A stretch of 64,000 nucleotides of DNA. Origin: Bradyrhizobium erythrophlei. Its GTDB lineage: Bacteria; Pseudomonadota; Alphaproteobacteria; Rhizobiales; Xanthobacteraceae. Under the pieces are notes generated by a model that was not told the DNA's origin, did no database searches, and saw only the letters and a program-made list of their open reading frames with translations. Below, piece by piece: positions 33,097 through 41,933 of this stretch. Made by a program: the position numbers and the translations under genes. The stretch covers positions 310,001 to 374,000 of the forward strand of contig FSRD01000003.1 of assembly GCA_900129675.1 (NCBI GenBank), written 5' to 3'. Numbering within the stretch: position 1 is the stretch's first letter; each line of letters starts with the position of its first letter.

Positions 33097-34326
33097 ATGC
33101 CAGAAACACTGATCAAGGTCGATCTTTCGAAGTCGGCCTACGACAACGACATGATTCACAACCGCTGGCACCCCGACATCCCGATCGTGGCGTGGGTCAA
33201 GCCCGGCGACGACTTCATCATCGAGACCGTCGACTGGACCGGCGGATTCATCAAGAACAACGATTCCGCCGACGACGTGCGCGACATCGATCTGTCGATC
33301 GTGCACTTCCTGTCCGGCCCGATCGGCGTCAAGGGCGCCGAGCCCGGCGACCTGCTAGTGGTCGATCTGCTCGACGTCGGCCCGCTCAAGGAGAGCCTGT
33401 GGGGTTTCAACGGCTTCTTCTCCAAGCAGAATGGCGGCGGCTTCCTGACCGATCATTTCCCGCTGGCGCAGAAATCGATCTGGGACATCAAGGGCCTCTA
33501 TACCTCGTCGCGCCACATCCCTGGCGTGAACTTCGCAGGCCTGATCCATCCCGGCCTGATCGGCTGCCTGCCCGACCCGAAAATGCTCGCGACCTGGAAC
33601 GAGCGCGAGGCCGCGCTGATTGCGACCAATCCGACGCGCATCCCCGGCCTCGCCAATCCGCCGTTCGCGCCGACCGCGCACGCCGGCCAGGCGAAAGGCG
33701 ACGTCAAGGCCAAGATCGGCGCCGAAGGCGCCCGCACGGTGCCGCCGCGCGAGCATGGCGGCAATTGCGACATCAAGGATCTGTCGCGCGGCTCGAGAAT
33801 CTACTTCCCGGTCTATGTGCCCGGCGGCGGGCTCTCGATGGGCGATCTGCATTTCAGCCAGGGCGACGGCGAGATCACCTTCTGCGGCGCGATCGAGATG
33901 GCCGGCTGGCTGCATCTGAAGGTCGACGTGATCAAGGACGGCGTCGCCAAATACGGCATCAAGAATCCCGTGTTCAAGCCGTCGCCGATCACGCCGAACT
34001 ACAAGGACTACCTGATCTTCGAGGGCATCTCGGTCGACGAGCAGGGCAAGCAGCATTATCTCGACGTCCACATCGCCTATCGGCAGGCCTGTTTGAATGC
34101 GATCGAATATCTGAAGAAGTTCGGTTACTCCGGCGCGCAGGCCTACTCGATCCTCGGCACCGCGCCGTGCCAGGGCCACATCTCCGGCGTGGTTGACGTG
34201 CCGAACGCCTGCGCCACGCTGTGGCTGCCGACGGAGATCTTCGACTTCGACATCATGCCGTCGTCGGTCGGCCCCATCAAACACATCAAGGGCGACATCC
34301 AGATGCCGCTCTCACCGGACAAATGA
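33097..34326 (+). CDS. fmdA: Formamidase
   Basis: A 409-residue member of the acetamidase/formamidase (FmdA_AmdA) family, which hydrolyses formamide to formate and ammonia in the cytoplasm. Recognisable blocks are HNRWHPDIPIVAWVKPGDDF, IGVKGAEPGDLLVVDLLDVG, HGGNCDIKDLSRGSRIYFPV and FSQGDGEITFCGAIEM. The length is close to that of Methylophilus FmdA. AAAAGGG precedes the ATG. Its place directly after urtE, followed by fmdB, repeats the fmd cluster layout of methylotrophs, linking uptake to hydrolysis. Confidence 0.93.
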   Translation: MPETLIKVDLSKSAYDNDMIHNRWHPDIPIVAWVKPGDDFIIETVDWTGGFIKNNDSADDVRDIDLSIVHFLSGPIGVKGAEPGDLLVVDLLDVGPLKESLWGFNGFFSKQNGGGFLTDHFPLAQKSIWDIKGLYTSSRHIPGVNFAGLIHPGLIGCLPDPKMLATWNEREAALIATNPTRIPGLANPPFAPTAHAGQAKGDVKAKIGAEGARTVPPREHGGNCDIKDLSRGSRIYFPVYVPGGGLSMGDLHFSQGDGEITFCGAIEMAGWLHLKVDVIKDGVAKYGIKNPVFKPSPITPNYKDYLIFEGISVDEQGKQHYLDVHIAYRQACLNAIEYLKKFGYSGAQAYSILGTAPCQGHISGVVDVPNACATLWLPTEIFDFDIMPSSVGPIKHIKGDIQMPLSPDK

Positions 34327-34413
34327 TCCCTGCGCGACGGGGTGCGGGACGGCGCGTACGTGCCGCCCCGCATCCGCCGCGGCCTAACAATTAAATCGCG
34401 CAAGGGAAACCAA

Positions 34414-34755
34414 ATGCCCGTCTATGAATATCTCTGCAATGATTGCGGCCCGTTCACGGACATGCGGCCGATGGCCGAATGCGATCTGCCGCTGGACTGC
34501 CCGCAATGCGAAAGCGAAGCGCCGCGCGTGATCCTGACAGCGCCGGCCTTCTTCTGCATGCCCTCCGACAAGCGCAAGGCCCATGCCACCAATGAGCGCA
34601 GCGCCAACGCACCCAAAACCGTCGGCGAATACAAGGCGTCGCACGCACCCGGCTGCGGCTGCTGCTCCGGCAAGAAACCGGCGCGGCTGGTGACCAGGAC
34701 GAAGGGCGGCGCCAAGGGCTTTCCGACCGCGCGGCCGTGGATGATCAGCCACTGA
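34414..34755 (+). CDS. fmdB: FmdB-type zinc-ribbon protein
   Basis: A 113-residue protein of the FmdB family. The N-terminal zinc ribbon MPVYEYLCNDCG...LDCPQCE has two CxxC knuckles; a second cysteine cluster CGCCSG lies near residue 90. FmdB was named as a putative regulator of amidase genes in Methylophilus; its molecular job is still unclear. AAGGGAAA precedes the start at 34414. It lies between fmdA and amiE in the same orientation. Confidence 0.88.
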   Translation: MPVYEYLCNDCGPFTDMRPMAECDLPLDCPQCESEAPRVILTAPAFFCMPSDKRKAHATNERSANAPKTVGEYKASHAPGCGCCSGKKPARLVTRTKGGAKGFPTARPWMISH

Positions 34756-34811
34756 TGCCTCACGACGTCTGATCGACAGCAAACTCAAACCAAAAACAGA
34801 AGGCGATCCCC

Positions 34812-35852
34812 ATGCTTCATGGCGACATTTCCTCAAGCAACGACACAGTCGGCGTAGCCGTCGTCAACTACAAAATGCCGCGGCTGCACAGCAGGGCCGA
34901 GGTGCTCGACAACGCCCGCAAGATCGCCGACATGGTGGTGGGCATGAAGACCGGCCTGCCGGGCATGGATCTGGTGATCTTTCCGGAATACTCCACCCAC
35001 GGCATCATGTATGACTCGAAAGAGATGTACGAGACGGCTTCGTCGATCCCGGGTCCCGAGACCGACATCTTCGCCGAAGCCTGCCGCAAGGCCAAGGTCT
35101 GGGGCGTGTTCTCGCTCACCGGCGAGCGCCACGAGGAACATCCGCACAAGGCGCCGTACAACACCTTGATCCTGATGAACGACAAGGGCGAGATCGTTCA
35201 GAAATACCGCAAGATCATGCCGTGGGTGCCGATCGAAGGCTGGTATCCCGGCAATTGCACCTATATTTCCGACGGTCCGAAAGGCCTCAAGGTCAGCCTG
35301 ATCATCTGCGACGACGGCAACTTTCCGGAAATCTGGCGTGACTGTGCCATGAAGGGCGCCGAGTTGATCGTGCGCTGCCAGGGCTACATGTATCCGGCCA
35401 AGGAACAGCAGATCCTGATTTCCAAGGCGATGGCCTGGGCCAACAATGTCTATGTCGCGGTCGCCAATGCCGCCGGCTTCGACGGCGTCTACTCCTACTT
35501 CGGTCACTCGGCGATCATCGGCTTCGACGGCCGCACCCTGGGCGAAACCGGCGAGGAGGAATACGGCATCCAGTACGCAGCGCTGTCGAAGAACCTGATC
35601 CGTGATTTCCGCCGCAACAGCCAGTCGCAGAACCACCTCTACAAGCTGGTCCATCGCGGCTATACCGGCATGATCAACTCCGGCGAAAGCGCGCGCGGCC
35701 TCGCGGCCTGCCCCTACGATTTCTACACCAAGTGGATATCCGATCCGGAAGGCACGCGCGAAATGGTCGAAGCGATGACCCGCCCGACCGCAGGGACGGA
35801 CGAATGCCCGATCGACGGCATCCCGAATGAGAAGTCCGCGACCAACTACTAA
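34812..35852 (+). CDS. amiE: Aliphatic amidase
   Basis: A 346-residue nitrilase-superfamily amidase, the same length as Pseudomonas AmiE and with the same N-terminal HGDISSSNDTVGVAVVNYK block. The catalytic triad falls at the canonical numbers: E59 (FPEYS), K134 (KYRKIMPW) and C166 (IICDDGN). It hydrolyses short aliphatic amides such as acetamide and propionamide to the acid and ammonia. AGAAGG precedes the ATG at 34812. It is the last gene of the transport and hydrolysis operon. Confidence 0.95.
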   Translation: MLHGDISSSNDTVGVAVVNYKMPRLHSRAEVLDNARKIADMVVGMKTGLPGMDLVIFPEYSTHGIMYDSKEMYETASSIPGPETDIFAEACRKAKVWGVFSLTGERHEEHPHKAPYNTLILMNDKGEIVQKYRKIMPWVPIEGWYPGNCTYISDGPKGLKVSLIICDDGNFPEIWRDCAMKGAELIVRCQGYMYPAKEQQILISKAMAWANNVYVAVANAAGFDGVYSYFGHSAIIGFDGRTLGETGEEEYGIQYAALSKNLIRDFRRNSQSQNHLYKLVHRGYTGMINSGESARGLAACPYDFYTKWISDPEGTREMVEAMTRPTAGTDECPIDGIPNEKSATNY

Positions 35853-35886
35853 AGCCAATGAGCGAGAGCGCCGCGTACACAGCACC

Positions 35887-35979
35887 GTAGGGTGGGCAAA
35901 GCGTAAGCGTGCCCACCATTCTCGATGATCGTGTCGATGGATGGTGGGCACGGCGCAAGTGCGCCTTTGCCCACCCTAC
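35887..35979. repeat. Palindromic repeat, GTAGGGTGGGCAAAG...CTTTGCCCACCCTAC family
   Basis: A nearly perfect long inverted repeat with outer arms GTAGGGTGGGCAAAG and CTTTGCCCACCCTAC and inner arms GCCCACCAT and ATGGTGGGC. It lies after amiE and may end transcription of the amide operon. A related element is at 1922-1984. Confidence 0.85.
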
Positions 35980-36055
35980 GAAACCGTTCCGCCGGGACAT
36001 TGAGATCAAGTTCGGCTAAGGTCCGTGCTCGTGACCTTGGACGAACGAGGCGACT

Positions 36056-36895
36056 TTGCGAAAACAGAAATTCGGCAATAGCGGTCCCGACGTGCCCGTG
36101 ATCGGGCAGGGCACCTGGTATCTCGACCGCAGCGATCGCAAGTCGGCGGTCGCGGCGCTCCGGCGCGGCATCGAAACAGGCATGACCCATATAGATACTG
36201 CCGAGATGTATGGCGATGCCGAGCTCGTCATCGCCGACGCCATCGCGGGTCTGCGCGACGAGCTTTTCCTGGTTTCAAAGGTGTTGCCGAGCAATGCCTC
36301 ACGGCGCGGCACGATCACGGCGTGCGAGCGATCCCTCAAGCGGCTGAAGACCGATCATCTCGACTGCTATCTGCTGCATTGGCGCGGGTCATTTTCCCTG
36401 GACGACACGGTCGCGGCATTCGATGAATTGATCGCAGCTGGAAAAATCCGCTCATGGGGCGTCAGCAATTTCGATACCGACGATCTCAACGAACTGCTGG
36501 CGGTCGCCGGCAAGGGCAGGATCGCCTGCAACCAGGTGCTCTATCATCTGCAGGAACGTGCGATCGAGCATGCCGTGATCCCGTGGTGCGAGAAACACGG
36601 CGTTGCCGTCGTCGCCTATTCGCCGTTCGGCCACGATGATTTTCCGTCGCCACGCAGCAAGCAAGGCCAGATGTTGCAGAGCATCGCCGACGCGCACAAG
36701 GCGACGGCGCGTCAGGTCGCGCTCGGCTTTCTGACGCGTCGGCCTTCGGTGTTTGCGATTCCAAAAGCCTCGAGCGCGGATCACGCCGCCGACAATGCCG
36801 CCGCGGGCAGACTGAACTTGAGCGACAGCGAGCTTGCCGCACTCGACAGCGCTTTTCCGCGTGGCCCCAAACCGCGCGGTTTGCCGATGCTCTAG
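36056..36895 (+). CDS. Aldo/keto reductase
   Basis: A 279-residue NAD(P)H-dependent oxidoreductase with the (beta/alpha)8 fold. The catalytic tetrad is visible: Asp and Tyr in HIDTAEMYGDAE, Lys in LVSKVLPSNAS and His in CYLLHWRGS. The nucleotide-binding end reads VFAIPKASSADHAADN. It starts with TTG at 36056, supported by GAGG six bases upstream; no nearby ATG precedes the conserved N-terminus. It reduces or oxidises a carbonyl/alcohol pair; the substrate is unknown. It is monocistronic. Confidence 0.9.
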   Translation: MRKQKFGNSGPDVPVIGQGTWYLDRSDRKSAVAALRRGIETGMTHIDTAEMYGDAELVIADAIAGLRDELFLVSKVLPSNASRRGTITACERSLKRLKTDHLDCYLLHWRGSFSLDDTVAAFDELIAAGKIRSWGVSNFDTDDLNELLAVAGKGRIACNQVLYHLQERAIEHAVIPWCEKHGVAVVAYSPFGHDDFPSPRSKQGQMLQSIADAHKATARQVALGFLTRRPSVFAIPKASSADHAADNAAAGRLNLSDSELAALDSAFPRGPKPRGLPML

Positions 36896-37107
36896 CGAGC
36901 ACGCTTGTTAACAAAGTGTTGCAATGGCGACGGCAAGCGCCGCGCCGGCGACGGCAACGGCCGCGCGGGCGGCGGCAAACTGCCGCGGCGGACCGCCGCG
37001 CCCGCTCGCGCATATCGGAGTCCCGTTTTCGGACCTTGTTGTTCCCCCGCAAATGGCGTTTTTTGGATCCTCGCCCGATTCAACGATTGCTGCATTTCGA
37101 GATTGCC

Positions 37108-38097
37108 GTGACACCGCCCCCTGCCGCAGCCGCCAGGCTGGACCGCGCTCCATTGCCGTTGCCCGAGAAGCAGTCCGCCGCCCGCAAAGCGCCTGCGCGC
37201 GCCGATCGTCCGTTCAAGGGCATCGCGCTGATCCTTGCGTCGACGATATTTTTGGGTGCCTCCGACGTCACGGCGAAATATCTGTCGGCGACGTTGCCGT
37301 CGATCGAGATCACCTGGATCAGGTTTCTGACCTTCGCGCTGATCATGTCGCCGGCGATGCTGCCGGGCTCGCCGCTGTTCGCCCTGCAGACCGGACGGCC
37401 CGGCCTGCAATTGCTGCGCGGTGCGGCGCTATTGGGTTCGTCGCTGTTCTTCATTTCCGGCTTGCGATTTCTCCCGATCGCCGAAGCGTCCGCCACCGGC
37501 TTCGTTTCGCCGCTGTTCGTCACCGCGCTGTCGATCATTTTCCTCGGCGAAAAGGTCGGCCTGCGCCGCTGGATTGCGACCGCGGTCGGCTTGCTCGGCG
37601 TGATCATTATCCTGCGGCCGGGCTCCGGCACGTTTCATCCTGCCGCGTTCTTCCCGATCGTATCGGCGCTGGCATGGGCCTGCACCCTGATCATGACGCG
37701 GATGATGAGCGGCAGCGAGCGCGCCGTCACCATCATGAGCTATTCGTCGATCGCGGGCGTCTGCATCCTTTCCGGGCTGGTGCCGTTCGTCTGGGTTGCG
37801 CCGACCTGGCACGACATCATGTTCGGCATTTTCATCGGCGTCGCGTCGACGGTGGGGCAATGGATCGTGGTGCTGGCGTTCCGCTACGCCGATGCCTCGG
37901 TGCTCGCGCCGTTTTCCTACACCCAGCTGTTGTGGGTCAGCATCCTCGGCTTCCTGATCTTCGGCGAATTGCCCGACGTCTGGACCGTGACCGGCGCGTC
38001 TTTCATCGTCGCCAGCGGCCTCTACACCGCGCATCGCGAGCGGCTGCGGCACTCGCAGCTTCTGGCGGTGCCGGCGGAGCCGTCGCCGAACGCCTGA
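37108..38097 (+). CDS. DMT-superfamily (EamA) transporter
   Basis: A 329-residue inner-membrane protein with ten predicted spans and two EamA repeats (starting GIALILASTIFLGASDVTAK and FFPIVSALAWACTLIMTRMM). The signature LPIAEASATGFVSPLFVTAL is typical of drug/metabolite exporters. The start is uncertain: GTG at 37108 is chosen because it precedes a short cytoplasmic tail; upstream codons belong to a GC-rich, low-complexity stretch (36900-37040) that does not look coding. It lies 212 bases after the aldo/keto reductase gene. Substrate unknown. Confidence 0.85.
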   Translation: MTPPPAAAARLDRAPLPLPEKQSAARKAPARADRPFKGIALILASTIFLGASDVTAKYLSATLPSIEITWIRFLTFALIMSPAMLPGSPLFALQTGRPGLQLLRGAALLGSSLFFISGLRFLPIAEASATGFVSPLFVTALSIIFLGEKVGLRRWIATAVGLLGVIIILRPGSGTFHPAAFFPIVSALAWACTLIMTRMMSGSERAVTIMSYSSIAGVCILSGLVPFVWVAPTWHDIMFGIFIGVASTVGQWIVVLAFRYADASVLAPFSYTQLLWVSILGFLIFGELPDVWTVTGASFIVASGLYTAHRERLRHSQLLAVPAEPSPNA

Positions 38098-38284
38098 GCC
38101 TTCCGGCCGAACTCGTGCGTTGGGTGAGAATTGTTGCAGCACAGGCGTTGCGTGCGGACGCGCTCGCTGCGACCTTCGAAGCCCAGTTCTCCAACGTCAC
38201 CAATTCCTGCGCCGGCAAGGGTGTTATGCGCTATTCGTGGTGATCCTCCATGCTATGAGTGGGAAAACCCACGCGGGAGGAACC

Positions 38285-39367
38285 ATGCGCGCAGCCATCT
38301 TCAGGAACGGCGAGATCGTCGTCGATCACATGCCCGCGCCGAAGCCGGGAATCGGCCAGGTGCTGGTCAAATCGCTGGCCTGCGGCATCTGCGGATCCGA
38401 CCTGCACGCGCGCAAGCACGCACACCGCATGGTTGAACTATCCCGGCATATTCCCGGCCGCAAGCCGATGGATTTGGCGCGCGACGTCGTGTTCGGCCAC
38501 GAATTCTGCTGCGAGATTCTGGACTATGGTCCGGGCACGACGCGCAAGCTCAAGGCCGGGACAAAAGTGTGCTCGCTGCCGGCGCTGCTGACGCCGGAAG
38601 GCGTGCAGGGCATCGGCTATTCCAACGACAATTTTGGCGCCTATGCCGAGCAGATGCTGCTCAGCGAGGCGCTGCTGCTCGAGGTGCCGAACGGGCTTTC
38701 GGCCGAACATGCGGCGCTGACCGAGCCGCTTGCGGTGGGCGTGCATGCGGTCGCCAAAGCCAATATTCAGGGCGGCGAGGTGCCGCTGGTGATCGGCTGC
38801 GGGCCGGTCGGGCTCGCGGTCATCGCCGCACTCAAGATCAGGGGATTGCACCCGATCGTCGCTGCAGATTACTCGCCGGCGCGCCGCGCGCTCGCCAAGA
38901 AACTCGGCGCCGACATCGTGGTCGATCCTGCGCGTGCGCTGCCCTATGCGACCTGGGCCGAGCACGCCCAGATGTCACCGGAACAAAAGGCCGCGCGGCC
39001 GCCGCTGCAGGCGATGCTGCCCGCGCTCAAGCCGGCGCTGATTTTCGAATGCGTCGGCATCCCCGGATTGATCCAGCAGGTGTTCGAGGGCGCGCCGCGC
39101 GATGCCCGCATCGTCGTGGTCGGCGTCTGCATGGAAACCGACCGCTCCGAGCCGATGCTCGGCATCATGAAGGAGCTCAACGTCCAGTACGTGCTGGGCT
39201 ATACGCCCGAGGAATTTTCCGCTTCGCTGCGCCTGATCGCCGAAGGGCAGGTCGATGCCGCCTCGATGGTGACCGCAAGCGTCGGCATCGACGGCGTGGC
39301 AGAAGCGTTCGCCGATCTCGCCAATCCGGAAGCGCATACCAAGATCATCATCGAGCCGTGGCGGTAA
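38285..39367 (+). CDS. Zinc-dependent alcohol dehydrogenase (MDR family)
   Basis: A 360-residue medium-chain dehydrogenase. Catalytic zinc ligands are in ACGICGSDLHARKH and FGHEFCCEI; the Rossmann motif is VIGCGPVGLAVIAALK. The four-cysteine structural-zinc lobe is absent: this region reads KVCSLPALLTPEGVQGIG. That is seen in some sugar-alcohol and formaldehyde-type relatives. GGGAGG lies 5 bases before the ATG at 38285, which decides the start. It may oxidise a sugar alcohol or similar substrate with NAD. The FAH-family gene follows and could belong to the same pathway. Confidence 0.9.
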   Translation: MRAAIFRNGEIVVDHMPAPKPGIGQVLVKSLACGICGSDLHARKHAHRMVELSRHIPGRKPMDLARDVVFGHEFCCEILDYGPGTTRKLKAGTKVCSLPALLTPEGVQGIGYSNDNFGAYAEQMLLSEALLLEVPNGLSAEHAALTEPLAVGVHAVAKANIQGGEVPLVIGCGPVGLAVIAALKIRGLHPIVAADYSPARRALAKKLGADIVVDPARALPYATWAEHAQMSPEQKAARPPLQAMLPALKPALIFECVGIPGLIQQVFEGAPRDARIVVVGVCMETDRSEPMLGIMKELNVQYVLGYTPEEFSASLRLIAEGQVDAASMVTASVGIDGVAEAFADLANPEAHTKIIIEPWR

Positions 39368-39370
39368 CTT

Positions 39371-39420
39371 CGTCGTCCCGGCCCCCCGTGCGCAATTGCG
39401 CACCAGGCCGGGACGACGAC
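39371..39420. repeat. Palindrome between the dehydrogenase and FAH genes
   Basis: CGTCGTCCCGGCC (39371-) pairs with GGCCGGGACGACG near 39416, with an inner dyad GTGCGCAATTGCGCAC. It resembles a short member of the GTCGTCCCGG repeat family and may weaken read-through into the next gene. Confidence 0.7.
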
Positions 39421-39452
39421 GGGAGGACCAGTTGAATGAATCGGAAACAGCC

Positions 39453-40625
39453 ATGTTCACACTGACTGCAAAGAGCATCCTGCCCGACGACGGCACCAGC
39501 GGCACGCTGATCGGGCGGGCCTGGTTGCCGCGGCTGAACGGTCCTGCGGTGATTGCGGTCCGTGGCGACGGAGTGTTCGATGTCACGGCAGGCTTTGCTA
39601 CCGTGAGCGCGCTGTGCGAGGAGGAGGATCCGGCCGCTGCGTTGCGCGCGTTCAAAGGCGAGCGCATCGGTGATCTCGAAAGCCTTGCCGCCAATACGCC
39701 GCCTGACCGGCGCGATCGCGAAAAGCCCTGGCTGCTCGCGCCGCTCGATCTGCAGGTGTTGAAGGCCGCGGGCGTGACCTTTGCCGTCTCGATGCTGGAG
39801 CGGGTGATCGAGGAGCGGGCGCGCGGCAATCCTGCTTCCGCGGACGCCATTCGCAAGGAAGTGGTGCGACTGGTCGGCGACGATTTCTCCAAGCTCGAGC
39901 CCGGCTCGGCCGAGGCGATCCGGCTGAAGCAGGTGCTGATCGAGCAAAACGCCTGGAGCCAGTATCTGGAAGTCGGCATCGGCCCCGACGCCGAGGTATT
40001 TACAAAAGCGCCGGTGCTGTCTTCGGTCGGCACCGGAATGGATGCCGGACTGCATCCGAAATCGACCTGGAATAATCCGGAGCCGGAAGTCGTGCTGGCG
40101 GTATCGAGCCGCGGCAACATTGTCGGCGCAGCGCTGGGCAACGACGTCAACTTGCGCGACTTCGAGGGACGCTCGGCGCTGCTGTTGTCCAAGGCCAAGG
40201 ACAACAACGCATCTTGCGCGATCGGCCCGTTGCTGCGCCTGTTCGACCAGACCTTTTCGCTCGATGACGTCAGGGGAATGGATGTCGGATTGACCGTGAA
40301 GGGCGCGGACGGCTTCATCCTCGAGGGCCATTCGTCGATCAGCAAGATCAGCCGCGATCCGACCGATCTCGTGGCCCAGACCATCGGGCCGGTGCATCAA
40401 TATCCCGACGGGTTTGCGTTATTCCTCGGCACCATGTTCGCACCCGTCAAGGATCGCGACGCGCCGGGCCAGGGCTTCACCCACAAGCGCGACGATATCG
40501 TCACCATCGCAGCGCCTCAGCTCGGCAAGCTCATCAACCGCATGCGCAACAGCGATGAATGCGAGCCGTGGACGTTCGGTATATCGGCGCTGATGCGGAA
40601 TCTGGCGAAGCGGAAGGTCCTGTAG
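39453..40625 (+). CDS. Fumarylacetoacetate hydrolase (FAH) family protein
   Basis: A 390-residue FAH-fold enzyme. Metal ligands lie in NNPEPEVVLAVSSRG (two Glu) and GNDVNLRDFEG (Asp), and the KAKDNNASCAIGPLL segment is typical. Members split C-C bonds or dehydrate 2-keto-3-deoxy sugar acids; long forms like this one include 2-keto-3-deoxy-D-arabinonate/xylonate dehydratases. The start at 39453 gives MFTLTAKSILPDDG. Together with the alcohol dehydrogenase upstream and the lactonase, dehydratase and aldehyde dehydrogenase genes further right, a role in oxidative pentose or uronate breakdown is plausible but unproven. Confidence 0.85.
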   Translation: MFTLTAKSILPDDGTSGTLIGRAWLPRLNGPAVIAVRGDGVFDVTAGFATVSALCEEEDPAAALRAFKGERIGDLESLAANTPPDRRDREKPWLLAPLDLQVLKAAGVTFAVSMLERVIEERARGNPASADAIRKEVVRLVGDDFSKLEPGSAEAIRLKQVLIEQNAWSQYLEVGIGPDAEVFTKAPVLSSVGTGMDAGLHPKSTWNNPEPEVVLAVSSRGNIVGAALGNDVNLRDFEGRSALLLSKAKDNNASCAIGPLLRLFDQTFSLDDVRGMDVGLTVKGADGFILEGHSSISKISRDPTDLVAQTIGPVHQYPDGFALFLGTMFAPVKDRDAPGQGFTHKRDDIVTIAAPQLGKLINRMRNSDECEPWTFGISALMRNLAKRKVL

Positions 40626-41075
40626 GGCTCGAATTCAGAAGCACGTAGCCCGATGCGGATAGCTGCCAGCTTTGTCGCGGAGCCCAATGCTCTGAAATTA
40701 TTTTCGGGGCATGGCGGACGTAGCCGGACTTGCTGCTTGCTCGACCCGGTAGCGAATGACCCGAAGCGGTCATGCTAAAGCCTCGATGTAATTTCACTTA
40801 AACCCACTCGTAAATCTCTCTCGCTTGAGCAACTCATCTATCGCTTCATGATTCGAATTTGTGGATTGCTTTGCAAGATACGATCACTTCATGCTCAAAC
40901 TCTTTCAGGCACGCCCGGCACACCGGACGCCAAAGTGCCACGCCCAACACCCGCTTTGCCGCGACCTAAATTGCTGAACTTGACGCACACGACTTGAGAA
41001 CCATTCAGATTATGCTATGGTTGTCTTGACGCGTCGCCACCTTGGAATTCCGTGTTCACGATCCAGGGGAGCACT
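40626..41075. other. Intergenic stretch before the flavo-dehydrogenase operon
   Basis: About 450 bases without a credible gene. Composition is less G+C-rich than the neighbours, especially 40800-41030. It presumably holds the promoter for the three-gene dehydrogenase operon; TTGAGA (40994) and TATGGT (41016) with 16 bases between are a possible -35/-10 pair. Confidence 0.35.
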
Positions 41076-41894
41076 ATGGTCGCGAAAGAAATCCGGCCCA
41101 ACGCCAACGGTATCGGTAAGTTGACCCCCGGTGCTGATAGTGCCGGGGAGGGAATGCCCGGCTCATCGCGCTCTGATGCCGGCGTGCGCCGCCGCGAACT
41201 ACTCATAACCACCGCTATGACTTTCGTGTTCTCGGCGACCTCCGCCCGGGCGCTAGTCGTCAAGGGCAGTTTACCGTGGGCAACAAATGCCGGCACTCCA
41301 CCAACAACGGTGCACCCTGGACCATGGGTGTATTTTACTCCGGAGGAAGGCGCTGCGATCGAAGCGCTCGTTGACCGGCTGATCCCGCCGGACCCGCAGA
41401 CGCCGGGGGGCAAGGATGCCGGCTGCGCGGTCTTCATTGACCGACAACTTGCGGGATCCTATGGCAGCGCTGAGGGGCTCTACATGCACGGGCCCTTTGC
41501 CGACGGAACGCCGCAGCAGGGCGATCAGTCTCCATTGACCCCCGCAGCGCGGTATCGCCAGGCGTTGGCCGCATTGGACAAATATTGTCGCGCCACCTAC
41601 TCGGCAAAATCTTTCGTCCAGCTTTCCGACGACGAGAAGGACAAGGTCATCGTCGGGCTGGAGAAAGGCCAGGTGCAGCTGGAAGGAACGAGCGGTCGGA
41701 CGTTCTTCGAGTACCTGCTGCAGAACACGCGGGAGGGGTTCTTCGCTGACCCCGTTTACGGCGGCAACCGCGACATGGTCGGCTGGAAGATGATCGGATT
41801 TCCCGGCGCGCGCTATGATTACCGCGACTGGGTGGAGCGGCACAACGAGCGGTATCCGCTGCCACCCGTCGGCATTGCGGGCCGACCCGAATAG
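41076..41894 (+). CDS. Gluconate 2-dehydrogenase subunit 3 family protein
   Basis: A 272-residue small subunit of a membrane-bound flavo-dehydrogenase. The Tat signal is GVRRRELLITTAMTFVFSAT. The mature part begins with YFTPEEGAAIEALVDRLIPP, the hallmark of the subunit 3 family. This subunit lacks cofactors and carries the folded flavoprotein through the Tat system. GGGGAG precedes the ATG at 41076, which decides the start. It heads an operon with the GMC flavoprotein (39 bases on) and the triheme cytochrome. Confidence 0.9.
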   Translation: MVAKEIRPNANGIGKLTPGADSAGEGMPGSSRSDAGVRRRELLITTAMTFVFSATSARALVVKGSLPWATNAGTPPTTVHPGPWVYFTPEEGAAIEALVDRLIPPDPQTPGGKDAGCAVFIDRQLAGSYGSAEGLYMHGPFADGTPQQGDQSPLTPAARYRQALAALDKYCRATYSAKSFVQLSDDEKDKVIVGLEKGQVQLEGTSGRTFFEYLLQNTREGFFADPVYGGNRDMVGWKMIGFPGARYDYRDWVERHNERYPLPPVGIAGRPE

Positions 41895-41933
41895 GCGCAA
41901 GGCGCGATAAGTCTCGTCCGGAGTATCGGGAAT